Shown here: piece after piece, positions 1 through 10,689 of the stretch
Layout of the letters: every line of letters begins with the position of its first letter
How positions within the stretch are numbered: position 1 is the stretch's first letter
Assembly (NCBI RefSeq): GCF_030065535.1
Contig: NZ_JASJND010000006.1
Span: forward strand, 478,388-542,387
Source: Microbacterium dauci
GTDB lineage: Bacteria > Actinomycetota > Actinomycetes > Actinomycetales > Microbacteriaceae
Direction of reading: 5' to 3'
Length of the DNA: 64,000 nt
Translations under genes and position numbers: made by a program
The notes under the pieces: generated by a model
The model's database searches: none
What the model was told of the DNA's origin: nothing
What the model saw: only the letters and a program-made list of their open reading frames with translations

Positions 1-777
1 CACAAACTGTGGCGCGAGGACGTCGTGGACTGGGAGGGCAAGTTCCGCACGTCGCTGCAGGGCTTCACCTCGACTCCGCGTCCCCTCGACGGTGTGCCGC
101 CGTTCGTGTGGCACGGCTCGATCCGCACGCCCGAGATCGCCGAGCAGGCCGCGTACTACGGTGATGGCTTCTTCGCGAACAACATCTTCTGGCCCGCCGA
201 GCACTACCAGCGCCTCATCGGCCTCTACCGTCAGCGCTGGGAGCACTACGGGCACGGCGCGCCCGAGACGGCGATCGTCGGCATCGGCGGGCAGACGTTC
301 ATGGCGAAGAACTCGCAGGACGCCGTCTCGCAGTTCCGCCCCTACTTCGACAACGCGCCCGTCTACGGGCATGGTCCGTCGATGGAGGACTTCGCCGAGA
401 TGACGCCCCTCACCGTCGGCTCGCCGCAGCAGGTCATCGACCGTTACGCGGGCATGCGCGACCTCTTCGGCGACTTCCAGCGTCAGCTGTTCCTCGTCGA
501 CCATGCGGGGCTCCCGCTGAAGATGGTGCTCGAGCAGCTCGACTTCCTCGGCGGCGAGGTCGTGCCGGTGCTCCGCAAGGAGCTCGCCGAGCGTCGCCCC
601 GCGAACGTCCCGGACGCTCCGAACCACGCCGCGCGCGTCGCTGCCACCTACGGTGACGGCCCCGTCCGCGATGCCCGGCCCCGCGCCAACCGTGGCGACA
701 ACCTCTCTGGCCCGAGCCCGTACCAGGACACGCCCGCAGCCGCCGGCGCGAGCTTCGGTCTGGGTGGTGCACGATGA
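1..777 (+). CDS. LLM-class flavin-dependent monooxygenase, CE1758 family (3' part)
   Basis: The reading frame is open from the first base, so the N-terminus lies outside the window; 258 codons are visible. The segment WHGSIRTPEIAEQAAYYGDG followed by FFANNIFWP and a C-terminal helical region matches the bacterial luciferase-like (LLM) fold, which uses reduced FMN and oxygen to oxidise an organic substrate. The closest family I recall is the Corynebacterium CE1758 type. Its stop overlaps the start of an FMN reductase (ATGA), so the two are probably co-translated as a two-component monooxygenase. The substrate cannot be told from sequence. The last 40 residues are low-complexity and Pro/Ala-rich. 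Confidence 0.85.
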   Translation, partial: HKLWREDVVDWEGKFRTSLQGFTSTPRPLDGVPPFVWHGSIRTPEIAEQAAYYGDGFFANNIFWPAEHYQRLIGLYRQRWEHYGHGAPETAIVGIGGQTFMAKNSQDAVSQFRPYFDNAPVYGHGPSMEDFAEMTPLTVGSPQQVIDRYAGMRDLFGDFQRQLFLVDHAGLPLKMVLEQLDFLGGEVVPVLRKELAERRPANVPDAPNHAARVAATYGDGPVRDARPRANRGDNLSGPSPYQDTPAAAGASFGLGGAR

Positions 778-1418
778 CCGCCCGGCGCATCGCCGTCGTC
801 TCGGCGGGGCTGTCGAACCCGTCCTCCACGAGGATGCTCGCCGACAAGCTCGCCGCGGCGACGGTCGCCGACCTCGCGGGGCGCGACGTGGTGGCATCCG
901 TCGACGCGTTCGAACTCCGCGAGTACGCACATGACATCACGAACAACCTGCTCACCGGCTTCGCGCCGCCCGCGCTCGAGACCATGCTCAGCGCGGTCGT
1001 CTCGGCCGACGCGCTCATCGTCGTGACGCCGATCTTCTCGACGAGCTACTCCGGGCTGTTCAAGTCGTTCATCGACGTGATCGATCCGGACGCACTCCAC
1101 GGGATGCCGGTGCTGATCGGCGCCAACGCGGGGACGGCGCGGCACTCCCTCGCCATCGACTACGCGATCCGCCCGCTCTTCACCTACCTGCGTGCTGAGC
1201 CCGTGCCGACCGGCGTCTTCGCGGCGTCGTCGGACTGGGGCGCCCGCGCCGACGACGTGAAGCCGCTCAGCGCGCGCATCGACCGCGCCGCGCGCGAGCT
1301 CGCCGACGCGATCGACCGTCGACCCGTGGCATCCGGTCTCGACCCGTTCGACCCCGAGGCCTACCTCGGCAAGGGCGGATCTTTCGGCCACCTGCTGGGC
1401 GGGCTCAGCGGGGAGTGA
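774..1418 (+). CDS. NAD(P)H-dependent FMN reductase, CE1759 family
   Basis: A protein of 214 residues with a flavodoxin-like fold. It starts with a beta strand and phosphate-binding loop (IAVVSAGLSNPSSTRMLADK, residues 5-24) and has the flavin-binding segment TPIFSTSYSGLFKSFID near residue 85, typical of the NADPH-dependent FMN reductase superfamily. It supplies FMNH2 to a partner monooxygenase. It overlaps the upstream luciferase-like gene by 4 bases, so the two encode a reductase/oxygenase pair. Its 3' end overlaps the convergent DedA gene by 14 bases, leaving no room for a terminator between them. Confidence 0.87.
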   Translation: MTARRIAVVSAGLSNPSSTRMLADKLAAATVADLAGRDVVASVDAFELREYAHDITNNLLTGFAPPALETMLSAVVSADALIVVTPIFSTSYSGLFKSFIDVIDPDALHGMPVLIGANAGTARHSLAIDYAIRPLFTYLRAEPVPTGVFAASSDWGARADDVKPLSARIDRAARELADAIDRRPVASGLDPFDPEAYLGKGGSFGHLLGGLSGE

Positions 1419-2001
1419 CCCTGCGGCGGCGCGCGACCACGACGTCGATCGCGACGCCGAGGAGCAGTGCGGTGACGATCGACAACACGATCGCGAGGAT
1501 CGGGTCACCGGGAAGCAGGGCGCCGATCGCGGCGCCCACGACCGCCTGGTAGCAGGCCCAGAGCAGCCCGGCCACGGCCACGACACTCAGATACCTCACC
1601 GCCGGCACGCGCGTCGCGCCGGCGGTGAGGTTCACCGCGAGTCTCGCGAACGGGATGAACCGAGCCGTGAAGACGACGGTCGCGGCCCCTCGGTCGAGCC
1701 GTGCGCCCGCCCACTCGAGTGCGGCGACCACGCGGCGGTGCCGCATCCACCGCCACCGACCGAGGCCGACCGCACGGCCGAGCAGGTAACAGCCCAGATC
1801 GCCGCAGAACGCCGCGGCCGCCGCGACCGCGATCACCGCGAGCAGGGGTGGTGAGCCGACGGATGCCGCGAGGGCACCGGCCGCGCTCACGGCGATCTCT
1901 CCGGGGACGACGACCAGGAGGGCGTCGAGCAGCACCAGGGCGAACAGTCCGGGCAGGAGCCACGGCCCGTCCAGCACCCCGGTGAGCAGATCCGCGACCA
2001 C
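1405..2001 (-). CDS. DedA family membrane protein
   Basis: 198 residues with four or five hydrophobic segments. The DedA/SNARE-associated signature is visible: VVPGEIAVSAAG near residue 31, the cytoplasmic GDLGCYLLGR segment near residue 67, and ARFIPFARL near residue 113 (the family's R-F-x-P motif). DedA proteins are inner-membrane proteins, some of which flip undecaprenyl phosphate or phospholipids. The GTG start was chosen because the hydrophobic N-terminus begins there and the frame further upstream is antisense to the next gene; a GGAG lies only one base before it, so the start is not certain. It is shorter at the N-terminus than some DedA proteins. Confidence 0.8.
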   Translation of the reverse strand: MVADLLTGVLDGPWLLPGLFALVLLDALLVVVPGEIAVSAAGALAASVGSPPLLAVIAVAAAAAFCGDLGCYLLGRAVGLGRWRWMRHRRVVAALEWAGARLDRGAATVVFTARFIPFARLAVNLTAGATRVPAVRYLSVVAVAGLLWACYQAVVGAAIGALLPGDPILAIVLSIVTALLLGVAIDVVVARRRRVTPR

Positions 2002-2118
2002 GCTCCAGAGGTAGCGCGACCGGGTGAACGCAGGGCGAACGGGCGCTGCTCGAATGAGCGTCTCGGCTTGCCCGGAGAAGGGTCGACGACGCGCCGGTGA
2101 CCGGTCGGGGGAGCGTTC

Positions 2119-4146
2119 GTGAACACTCGGAAACCCGGCCCCTCCGAGGCGCTCGAACCGGGGCTCGGTGTGCACCCTGGTCGTGTGAGAGTCGCGGTCA
2201 TCACCGAGTCCTTCCTCCCCCACATGAACGGGGTCACAGGTTCCGTCCTCCAGGTGCGGGACCACCTCGAACGTGCCGGCCACGACGTTTTCGTCGTCGC
2301 ACCGGCGGTCCGCAGGCATGCGCTCGGGATGCCGGGGCGCAGCGTCGCCTCCGTCCCGTTGCCCGCGTACCCCGCGGTGCGTGTGTCGATCCCGCCGTCG
2401 GCGAGCATCGCGCGAGACCTCCGCCGCTTCGATGCCGACGTCGTGCACCTCGCGTCGCCGTTCCTGCTCGGCTGGCAGGGGCTCGTCGCCGCCGACGCGC
2501 TGCAGCTGCCATCGGTCGCGGTCTACCAGACCGATGTCGTCGCCTATGCGGCGCGATACGGCGTCCCGCAGGCGACCGCGCTCGCCGAGGCGCACGTGCG
2601 CCGGCTGCACCGACGTGCGACGCTGACCCTCGCACCCTCGGATGCCGCCAGGTCGCAGCTCGAGGGCCTCGGTGTCGACCGCGTCGCCCTGTGGGGGCGC
2701 GGTGTCGACGGCATCCGCTTCGCCCCGCACAAGCGCGACGAGGCATGGCGTGCGCTGATCGCGCCGGGAGAGACGATCGTCGGCTACGTGGGTCGCCTGG
2801 CGCCCGAGAAGCAGGTCGAGGACCTCGTCGCGCTGCGTGGACTTCCCGGCATCCGTCTCGTCATCGTCGGTGACGGGCCCTCGCGTCCGATGCTCGAACA
2901 GCTCCTCCCCGACGCGGTGTTCACGGGGCATCTCCAGGGCGACGAGCTCGCCGCGGCGATGGCGAGCTTCGACGTCTTCGTTCACCCCGGCGAGAGCGAG
3001 ACGTTCGGGCAGACGATCCAAGAGGCGCAGGCGAGCGGTGTGCCCGTCGTCGCGACCGGCCGCGGGGGTCCGCTCGACCTCGTCCGCAGCAGCATCGACG
3101 GCTGGCTGTACCGTCCCGGCGACGCCGACGACCTGCGCGCGCGGGTCGCCGACCTCGCCGGCGACCCGGCGAAGCGCCGAGCCTTCGCGGATGCCGCTCG
3201 CGGCGCGGTCGCCGGCCGGACATGGTCGCACCTGGGCGACCGGTTGCTCGAGCACTACGACCGCGCGATGCACCTGTCACGGCTCGACCGCGGGCTTCGC
3301 GCCAAGGCGTGGCCGCGACCAGAGCTCCCGACGACGCCCGCCGATGAGGCCCGGCGTCGCTGGTCACGCTATGTCGCCCTCGGCGACTCCATCACCGAGG
3401 GCCTCTGCGACACGTCTCGGATGCCGGAGGGACAGTTCCGCGGCTGGGCCGACCGACTCGCGCAACTCCTCGCCCTCTCCGGTCCGAGCCGACGCCCGTT
3501 CCGGTACGCGAACCTCGCCGTCCGCAGTCGCCGTGTCGGGCACCTGCTGGCCGAGCAATTACCGCGCGCGCTGGAGCTGCGTCCCGACCTGGCATCCGTC
3601 CTCATCGGCGCCAACGATCTCGTGGGGGCGCGCGTCGACGTCGACGCCCTCGCGCGCGATGTCGACACGGCGGTACGGAGGCTCCGGGCATCGGGCGCGG
3701 ACGTCCTGCTCGCGACGGTGTTCCTCCCCGAGCGCGCGGCTGCGGGTCTCCTGGCGCGGCGCTTCGGGGCGTTCAACGCGCGGCTTCGGACCATCGCCGC
3801 AGAGACGGGCGCCATCCTCCTCGACCTCGAGGCGCACCCCGAGCTCGGACGCCTCGACTTCTGGGCGGACGACCGCGTGCACCTCCGCTCGCGCGGCCAC
3901 CGATACGTCGCCTACCGCGCAGCCGAGGCGCTCGGCGTCCCGCACGCAGAGGCGCTCGCCGAGCTCGATGAGGCGTTCCACGTCGACGAGGAATCGCCCG
4001 CGCAGGGCACCTGGCTGCGTCGGGACGCGCTCCCCTGGGTGTGGCGTCGCATCCGCGGACGGACCGCCGGCGACGGGCGCACGGCGAAGCTGCCGGACTA
4101 CGTCGTCGTGGGGCGAACCAGCGGGCGCACGTCCGCGCGCCACTGA
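2119..4146 (+). CDS. Fused GT4 glycosyltransferase and SGNH/GDSL hydrolase
   Basis: 675 residues with two catalytic domains. Residues 23-385 form a GT-B fold glycosyltransferase of family GT4: a start like VRVAVITESFLPHMNGV, and the nucleotide-sugar site HPGESETFGQTIQEAQASG near residue 292, as in actinobacterial mannosyltransferases such as MgtA/PimB. Residues 415-610 form an SGNH hydrolase: GDSIT with nucleophile Ser424, GAND at 497-500, and DRVH with Asp585 and His588. All catalytic residues look intact. A GTG start is used with GGGGGAG about 6 bases upstream; a second in-frame GTG at 2185 sits right before the glycosyltransferase core. The likely role is building and trimming an acylated glycolipid or cell-envelope glycan; this is inference. 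Confidence 0.85.
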   Translation: MNTRKPGPSEALEPGLGVHPGRVRVAVITESFLPHMNGVTGSVLQVRDHLERAGHDVFVVAPAVRRHALGMPGRSVASVPLPAYPAVRVSIPPSASIARDLRRFDADVVHLASPFLLGWQGLVAADALQLPSVAVYQTDVVAYAARYGVPQATALAEAHVRRLHRRATLTLAPSDAARSQLEGLGVDRVALWGRGVDGIRFAPHKRDEAWRALIAPGETIVGYVGRLAPEKQVEDLVALRGLPGIRLVIVGDGPSRPMLEQLLPDAVFTGHLQGDELAAAMASFDVFVHPGESETFGQTIQEAQASGVPVVATGRGGPLDLVRSSIDGWLYRPGDADDLRARVADLAGDPAKRRAFADAARGAVAGRTWSHLGDRLLEHYDRAMHLSRLDRGLRAKAWPRPELPTTPADEARRRWSRYVALGDSITEGLCDTSRMPEGQFRGWADRLAQLLALSGPSRRPFRYANLAVRSRRVGHLLAEQLPRALELRPDLASVLIGANDLVGARVDVDALARDVDTAVRRLRASGADVLLATVFLPERAAAGLLARRFGAFNARLRTIAAETGAILLDLEAHPELGRLDFWADDRVHLRSRGHRYVAYRAAEALGVPHAEALAELDEAFHVDEESPAQGTWLRRDALPWVWRRIRGRTAGDGRTAKLPDYVVVGRTSGRTSARH

Positions 4147-4147
4147 G

Positions 4148-4831
4148 TCAGGAGAGCCAGCGGTACTCCGCCTCGGGGCGGCCCGGCCCGCCGTAGCGCG
4201 ACGCGCGCTCGGCACGCCCGACATCGGCGAGGTGCTCGAGATAGCGCCGCGCAGCCACCCGGGACATGCCGAGGTGTTCGGCCGCTTCCAGTGCCGAGAG
4301 CGCCCCAGACTCGCGGAGCAGAGCGGAGACCCGTTCGAGGGTGTCCGGGGAGAGACCCTTCGGCAGTGCCGCGCGGGCGGTCGGGCGGAGGGCGCCGAGC
4401 ATCGCGTCGATCTCGGCCTGTGTCGCTGCCCCGGCGGTCTGCTGCGCCTGTTCCCGGTAGCGCCGGTACCGCGCCATCCGGTCGGCGAAGTCGGCGAACG
4501 TGAACGGCTTCACGAGGTACTGCACCGCGCCGAGGCCGATCGCCTGCCGGACGACGTCGGCGTCGCGCACCGAGGTGATCGCGATCACGTCGACGGCGCC
4601 GGCCCGGGCCCGCACGTGGCGCAGCACGTCGAGGCCCGTGCCGTCGGGCATCGTCATGTCGAGCAGCACGAGGTCGATCTCCCCGGCCACCGGGCTCTCG
4701 AGGAGGGCACCGACCGCGGCGCGGGCACCGGCGCACTCCGCGACGACGGTGAACCCCTCGAGTCGTGCCACGTATTCGCGGTGCAGGTCGAGGGTGAGGG
4801 CCTCGTCGTCGACGAGCAGCACGCCGATCAT
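4148..4831 (-). CDS. Response regulator of the CitB/DcuR type
   Basis: 227 residues. The receiver domain shows acidic residues D8/D9, phospho-acceptor Asp58 (LVLLDMTMPDG), Thr86 and Lys108 (VKPF). The C-terminal part has a helix-turn-helix (LSALEAAEHLGMSRVAARRYL, from about residue 178), as in regulators of citrate and C4-dicarboxylate uptake. The ATG overlaps the stop of the histidine kinase gene (ATGA), so the pair is translationally coupled. With divergent dctA next door, it most likely activates dicarboxylate transport when phosphorylated (inference). Its 3' end lies one base from the convergent glycosyltransferase/hydrolase gene. Confidence 0.9.
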   Translation of the reverse strand: MIGVLLVDDEALTLDLHREYVARLEGFTVVAECAGARAAVGALLESPVAGEIDLVLLDMTMPDGTGLDVLRHVRARAGAVDVIAITSVRDADVVRQAIGLGAVQYLVKPFTFADFADRMARYRRYREQAQQTAGAATQAEIDAMLGALRPTARAALPKGLSPDTLERVSALLRESGALSALEAAEHLGMSRVAARRYLEHLADVGRAERASRYGGPGRPEAEYRWLS

Positions 4832-6093
4832 GCGTCCCTCCGGGGCAGGATGACGCGGAACGTCGTCGGGCCCTCCGAGAGGGTGAGGATGCCGCCGGCG
4901 TCGTCGACGATCCCGCGAACCAGCGCGAGGCCGACGCCGCGTCCCGCGGCGCCCGCGGGCTTGGTCGAGAACCCGTGCTCGAGGATCCGCGCTCGGAGGT
5001 TGTCGGGGACGCCCGACCCGCTGTCGGCGACCGCGATCTCGAGTTCGTTCTCGTCGGTGCGGGTCATACGGACGTCGACCCATCGAGGCTGATCTCCGGA
5101 TGCCGCCGCGTCCAGCGCATTGTCGATGAGATTCCCGACGACCGAGACCGCGTCGATGGGGGAGAGCGCCGAGCGAGGTGCGTCGGGGTCGATGCGGGCG
5201 CGCCACTGCACGCCGCGCTCTTTGGCCTGCGACGCCTTGCCGAGCAGGAGCGCGCCGACAGTCGGATCGCCGTCGCGCCGAGCCGCGACCTGGTCGACGA
5301 GCAGCTGACTCTGGCGCGAGTTCTCGGCGAGGATGTCGATCGCCTCGCGCGTGCGCCCGAGCTCGAGAAGGGCGATTGCGGTGTGGAGGCGATTCCCGTG
5401 CTCGTGGGTCTGCGCGCGCAGCGCCTCGCCGAGGGTGCGGAGCGACTCGTACGACGACACTGCGTCCCGCACCGCGCCCGCCGGCAGGTCGCCCGTCACC
5501 CGTCGAGTCGCCCGCCGTGCGATGACCGCGCCGACGAGGCCCGCGAACGCGAGCGCGGCCGCGATGGCGACGGCGACGAGGATGCGCGGCGCGAGCGTCG
5601 CCGAGATCGTGCCCACCGTGACCCCCACCGACACCCAGCCGACCTGCTCGCCGTCGAGGTGCACGGGCACGATCGTGCGGACCGATGGCCCGAGCGTGCC
5701 GGTGAACTCCTCGGTGAGTGCGACGTCGTCGTCGGGGATCGTGCCGAGATAGGTCTTCCCGATCTGCTCGCGGTCGCGGTGGGTGATGCGGACGCCGTCC
5801 GGGTCCATGATCGTCACGAAGTCGACGTCGGCGTCGGCCATGACCGCCTCGATCTGCGGCTGGAGCGCCGCGGATGCGGCATCCCGATCTCCCGCCGCCA
5901 ACGCCTCGGCGACCTCACCGGTGTCGGCGACGGTCTGCGCGACGGCGCTCGTGACCCGCTCCGCCTCGGCCCGTACGGCGCGCTGGCCGTCCCACAGCAA
6001 GATGCCCGCCGTTACCAGCGCCAGGACGACGACCGCGCCCGCCGAGAGTGCGAAGACGCGGGATGCCGCGCTGCGACCACGCCGTCGCTCCAT
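4828..6093 (-). CDS. Sensor histidine kinase of the CitA/DcuS type
   Basis: 421 residues: a transmembrane helix at 13-34, an extracytoplasmic sensor domain at about 35-165 (contains DFVTIMDPDGVRITHRD and IGKTYLGTIP, the PAS-like fold that binds di- or tricarboxylates), a second helix at 170-191, then a Spo0B-type dimerisation segment with the likely phospho-His230 in QTHEHGNRLH and a HATPase domain with N-box NLIDNALDAA at 321-330. There is no separate cytoplasmic PAS domain, unlike canonical CitA/DcuS. A strong ribosome site (GAGGAGG) precedes the ATG. It is divergent from dctA, so the ligand is probably a C4-dicarboxylate. Confidence 0.9.
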   Translation of the reverse strand: MERRRGRSAASRVFALSAGAVVVLALVTAGILLWDGQRAVRAEAERVTSAVAQTVADTGEVAEALAAGDRDAASAALQPQIEAVMADADVDFVTIMDPDGVRITHRDREQIGKTYLGTIPDDDVALTEEFTGTLGPSVRTIVPVHLDGEQVGWVSVGVTVGTISATLAPRILVAVAIAAALAFAGLVGAVIARRATRRVTGDLPAGAVRDAVSSYESLRTLGEALRAQTHEHGNRLHTAIALLELGRTREAIDILAENSRQSQLLVDQVAARRDGDPTVGALLLGKASQAKERGVQWRARIDPDAPRSALSPIDAVSVVGNLIDNALDAAASGDQPRWVDVRMTRTDENELEIAVADSGSGVPDNLRARILEHGFSTKPAGAAGRGVGLALVRGIVDDAGGILTLSEGPTTFRVILPRRDA

Positions 6094-6180
6094 CGCCACC
6101 TCCTCGGGACTCGGGTGATGTCCGCGACCAATACGACCACAACTCGGCCGGAATCCGCATGACCGCGACAGTGGGGAGCG

Positions 6181-6198
6181 GCCGACAGCGCAGTCGGC
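6181..6198. promoter_or_regulatory. Dyad in the dctA / kinase divergent promoter region
   Basis: GCCGAC and GTCGGC form a 6-base inverted repeat around a 6-base spacer, 30 bases before the dctA ATG. The looser pair GACAGT (6167) and ACTGTC (6209) brackets it. These could be a response-regulator operator or a hairpin in the dctA mRNA leader; sequence alone does not decide. Confidence 0.35.
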
Positions 6199-6227
6199 AT
6201 CGACAACGACTGTCACCTGGAGGAGAA

Positions 6228-7664
6228 ATGGCCCTCACCACATCGTTCCGGCTCCCGGGCTACAACGCCCGACGTGGAAAGCAGGCCTGGGACAAGCACA
6301 CCTGGCTCTACGTCTCGGTCATCCTCGCGGTCGTCGCCGGCGCCGTCGTCGGCCTGCTCTGGCCAGCGTTCGGCGTCGCGCTCGAGCCGCTCGGCAAGGC
6401 GTTCGTGAACCTCATCAAGATGATGATCGCGCCGATCATCTTCTGCACGATCGTCGTCGGTGTCGGCTCCATCGCCAAGGCTGCGACCGTCGGCCGAATC
6501 GGCGGCCTCGCGCTGCTCTACTTCATGGTCATGTCGACGTTCGCGCTCGCCATCGGCCTGGTCGTCGGCAACATCATCCACCCGGGCGAGGGTCTCAACA
6601 TGCAGAGCGCGACGTACGACGTCGAGGGTGCCGGCGAGGCGAAGTCGACCGTCGACTTCGTGCTCGGCATCATCCCCACGACGTTCTTCTCGTCGTTCAC
6701 CGGCGAGAGCGTGCTCCAGGTCCTCTTCGTCGCGCTGCTCGTCGGCTTCGCGCTGCAGAAGCTCGGTGCGAAGGGCGAGCCGATCATGAGTGCGGTCAAG
6801 CACCTCCAGACGCTCGTGTTCCGCATCCTCGGCATGATCTTGTGGCTCGCACCGATCGGCGCCTTCGGCGCGATCGCCGCCGTGGTCGGCAAGACCGGTG
6901 TCGCGGCGATCGTGAGCCTCGGCATCCTGATGATCGCGTTCTACATCACCTGCATCGTCTTCGTCGTCGGCATCCTCGGCACCCTCCTGTACGCCGTCGC
7001 ACGGGTGAACATCTTCCGCCTCATGAAGTACCTCGCCCGCGAGTACCTCCTGATCGTCGGTACCTCCTCCAGCGAGTCGGCACTGCCGCGCCTCATCGCG
7101 AAGATGGAGCACCTCGGCGTCTCGAAGCCGGTCGTCGGCATCACCGTCCCCACGGGCTACTCGTTCAACCTCGACGGCACCGCGATCTACTTGACGATGG
7201 CGTCGCTGTTCATCGCCTCGGGCATGGGTGCGCCCATGTCGATCCCCGAGCAGATCGGCCTGCTGGTCTTCATGATCATCGCGTCGAAGGGCGCCGCCGG
7301 CGTGACCGGTGCCGGTCTCGCCACGCTCGCCGGTGGTCTGCAGGCCTACCGTCCCGACCTCGTGAACGGCGTCGGTGTCATCGTCGGCATCGACCGGTTC
7401 ATGTCCGAGGGGCGCGCGCTCACGAACTTCACCGGCAACGCCGTCGCGACCGTGCTCATCGGCACGTGGACGAAGGAGATCGACCGCGAGCGCACCCGCG
7501 CGGTGCTCGCGGGCGAGCAGCCGTTCGACGAGTCGACGCTGACCGGTCACGGCATGTCCGACGACACCGGCGCGGTCGACACGCACGGGCTCGGCGAAGC
7601 TGCCGTGTCCGAGATGGCCGCGAAGGAGGAGCGCGCCCGCGAGCGCGTGGCCGCCGGCCGCTGA
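6228..7664 (+). CDS. dctA: C4-dicarboxylate:cation symporter DctA
   Basis: 478 residues of the DAACS family: eight hydrophobic membrane segments and two re-entrant loops. Diagnostic segments are SSSESALPRL near residue 280 (serine-rich re-entrant loop) and SFNLDGTAIYLTMASLF near residue 312 (substrate and cation site). It imports succinate, fumarate or malate with protons or sodium. The ATG follows GGAGG with a short spacer. It is transcribed away from the kinase/regulator pair, which fits sensor-controlled uptake. Codon use is strongly biased to GC-ending codons and the window's common GGATGCC heptamer is absent, as expected for a well-expressed gene. A strong hairpin follows. Confidence 0.95.
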   Translation: MALTTSFRLPGYNARRGKQAWDKHTWLYVSVILAVVAGAVVGLLWPAFGVALEPLGKAFVNLIKMMIAPIIFCTIVVGVGSIAKAATVGRIGGLALLYFMVMSTFALAIGLVVGNIIHPGEGLNMQSATYDVEGAGEAKSTVDFVLGIIPTTFFSSFTGESVLQVLFVALLVGFALQKLGAKGEPIMSAVKHLQTLVFRILGMILWLAPIGAFGAIAAVVGKTGVAAIVSLGILMIAFYITCIVFVVGILGTLLYAVARVNIFRLMKYLAREYLLIVGTSSSESALPRLIAKMEHLGVSKPVVGITVPTGYSFNLDGTAIYLTMASLFIASGMGAPMSIPEQIGLLVFMIIASKGAAGVTGAGLATLAGGLQAYRPDLVNGVGVIVGIDRFMSEGRALTNFTGNAVATVLIGTWTKEIDRERTRAVLAGEQPFDESTLTGHGMSDDTGAVDTHGLGEAAVSEMAAKEERARERVAAGR

Positions 7665-7680
7665 TCCCTGCCCGCACGAC

Positions 7681-7712
7681 GAAGGCCCCGGACGATCATG
7701 TCCGGGGCCTTC
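7681..7712. terminator. Bidirectional hairpin terminator after dctA
   Basis: A perfect 13-base-pair stem (GAAGGCCCCGGAC with its complement) closes a GATCAT loop between the convergent genes dctA and the DUF5302 gene. There is no long T-run, as is usual in high-GC actinobacteria. Confidence 0.85.
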
Positions 7713-7730
7713 ATCCGTGTGTGGGGGCGG

Positions 7731-7913
7731 TCAGCCGCTCTTGCGACGGAACTCGCGCTTGGTCACCGCGCCGTGGGTGCCGTGGATCGCGGAGTCGCCG
7801 TCGAGGTGCGCCTCACCCTGACGGTGGTGCGCGTTCTTCTTCTCGAGCGCCTCCCTGAACTTCCGCTTCATGTCGTCGGATGCCGCGCCCGCGGCTTTCT
7901 GGTCATCACTCAT
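7731..7913 (-). CDS. DUF5302 family small protein
   Basis: 60 residues, very hydrophilic and charged. The core SDDMKRKFREALEKKNAHH and the ending KREFRRKSG match the DUF5302 family, short actinobacterial proteins of unknown function. The ATG was chosen because the family begins at MSDDQKA; the upstream in-frame extension has no family similarity. No clear ribosome site is visible, so translation may be leaderless or weak. It is a single gene facing dctA. Confidence 0.85.
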   Translation of the reverse strand: MSDDQKAAGAASDDMKRKFREALEKKNAHHRQGEAHLDGDSAIHGTHGAVTKREFRRKSG

Positions 7914-8034
7914 ACCGCCACGATACGCAGACACGGGGCCCGCTGATAGGCTGAGTCGGGTTGCCGTGCGGCATCCGCACACAACTCAACACCGCCCCGT
8001 CGGCGTGATTCGTCCCGAATCCCCACGACGGGTC

Positions 8035-8150
8035 CATGGAGCAGGCCGGCAGGAAGCTGGTCCCCTGTGGTGGGTTCCCATCCGAGACGGATGGTGGTCT
8101 TCTACTGGTGGCCAGCGCAGGCGGTTTTCCGCGGATGCGTCCGCGCGCCC
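8035..8150 (+). promoter_or_regulatory. Structured pnp leader, candidate Actino-pnp RNA motif
   Basis: The 318 bases between the DUF5302 gene and pnp hold no gene but have RNA-like structure: CCATCCG/CGGATGG closing AGA at 8078-8094, TGGTC pairing with GGCCA just after it, and short GCGG/CCGC and GCGGA/TCCGC hairpins up to about 8148. The Actino-pnp motif is a described cis RNA found upstream of polynucleotide phosphorylase genes in Actinobacteria. Position and stem-loop content fit, but I could not align to the covariance model. A likely role is feedback control of PNPase. Confidence 0.55.
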
Positions 8151-8231
8151 ATATCTGCCTGTTCCTGCTCCTTCGAGCGACCCTCGCCCCTTACACGGAG
8201 GGACGAGGCTAAACAAAGAAGGAGAGACCTC

Positions 8232-10490
<2,259 letters not shown>

Positions 10491-10504
10491 GCATCACGCT
10501 CCCA

Positions 10505-10538
10505 GGACGCCCGTCCCTCTTCGGAGGGGCGGGCGTCC
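10505..10538 (+). terminator. Terminator of pnp
   Basis: A 15-base-pair stem (one G-T pair) capped by a stable TTCG tetraloop, 14 bases after the pnp stop and followed by GTCGTTCT. Confidence 0.9.
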
Positions 10539-10620
10539 GTCGTTCTGCCCCGTGACCCAATCGTTAAGAAACGCCGCGTCATCTGGGGCGCGATCAACCG
10601 GCGATGTCGCAGGCCTGCCC

Positions 10621-10651
10621 TACGCTCGGAGGTACGCATCGGGGGATGCGT
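10621..10651 (+). promoter_or_regulatory. Promoter and leader hairpin of the aldo/keto reductase-like gene
   Basis: A TACGCT -10 hexamer is followed by a 7-base-pair hairpin (ACGCATC / GATGCGT, loop GGGG) that would lie at the very 5' end of the transcript, where it could stabilise the mRNA. Confidence 0.5.
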
Positions 10652-10689
10652 CAGACCACGGATCCTCGGGCGCTCCGCAAGGAGGAACG

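Noticed and set aside
2002..3273. A 424-residue N-terminal extension of the DedA protein
   Set aside because: It is antisense to the glycosyltransferase gene and Arg-rich; the hydrophobic DedA N-terminus starts at the GTG at 2001.
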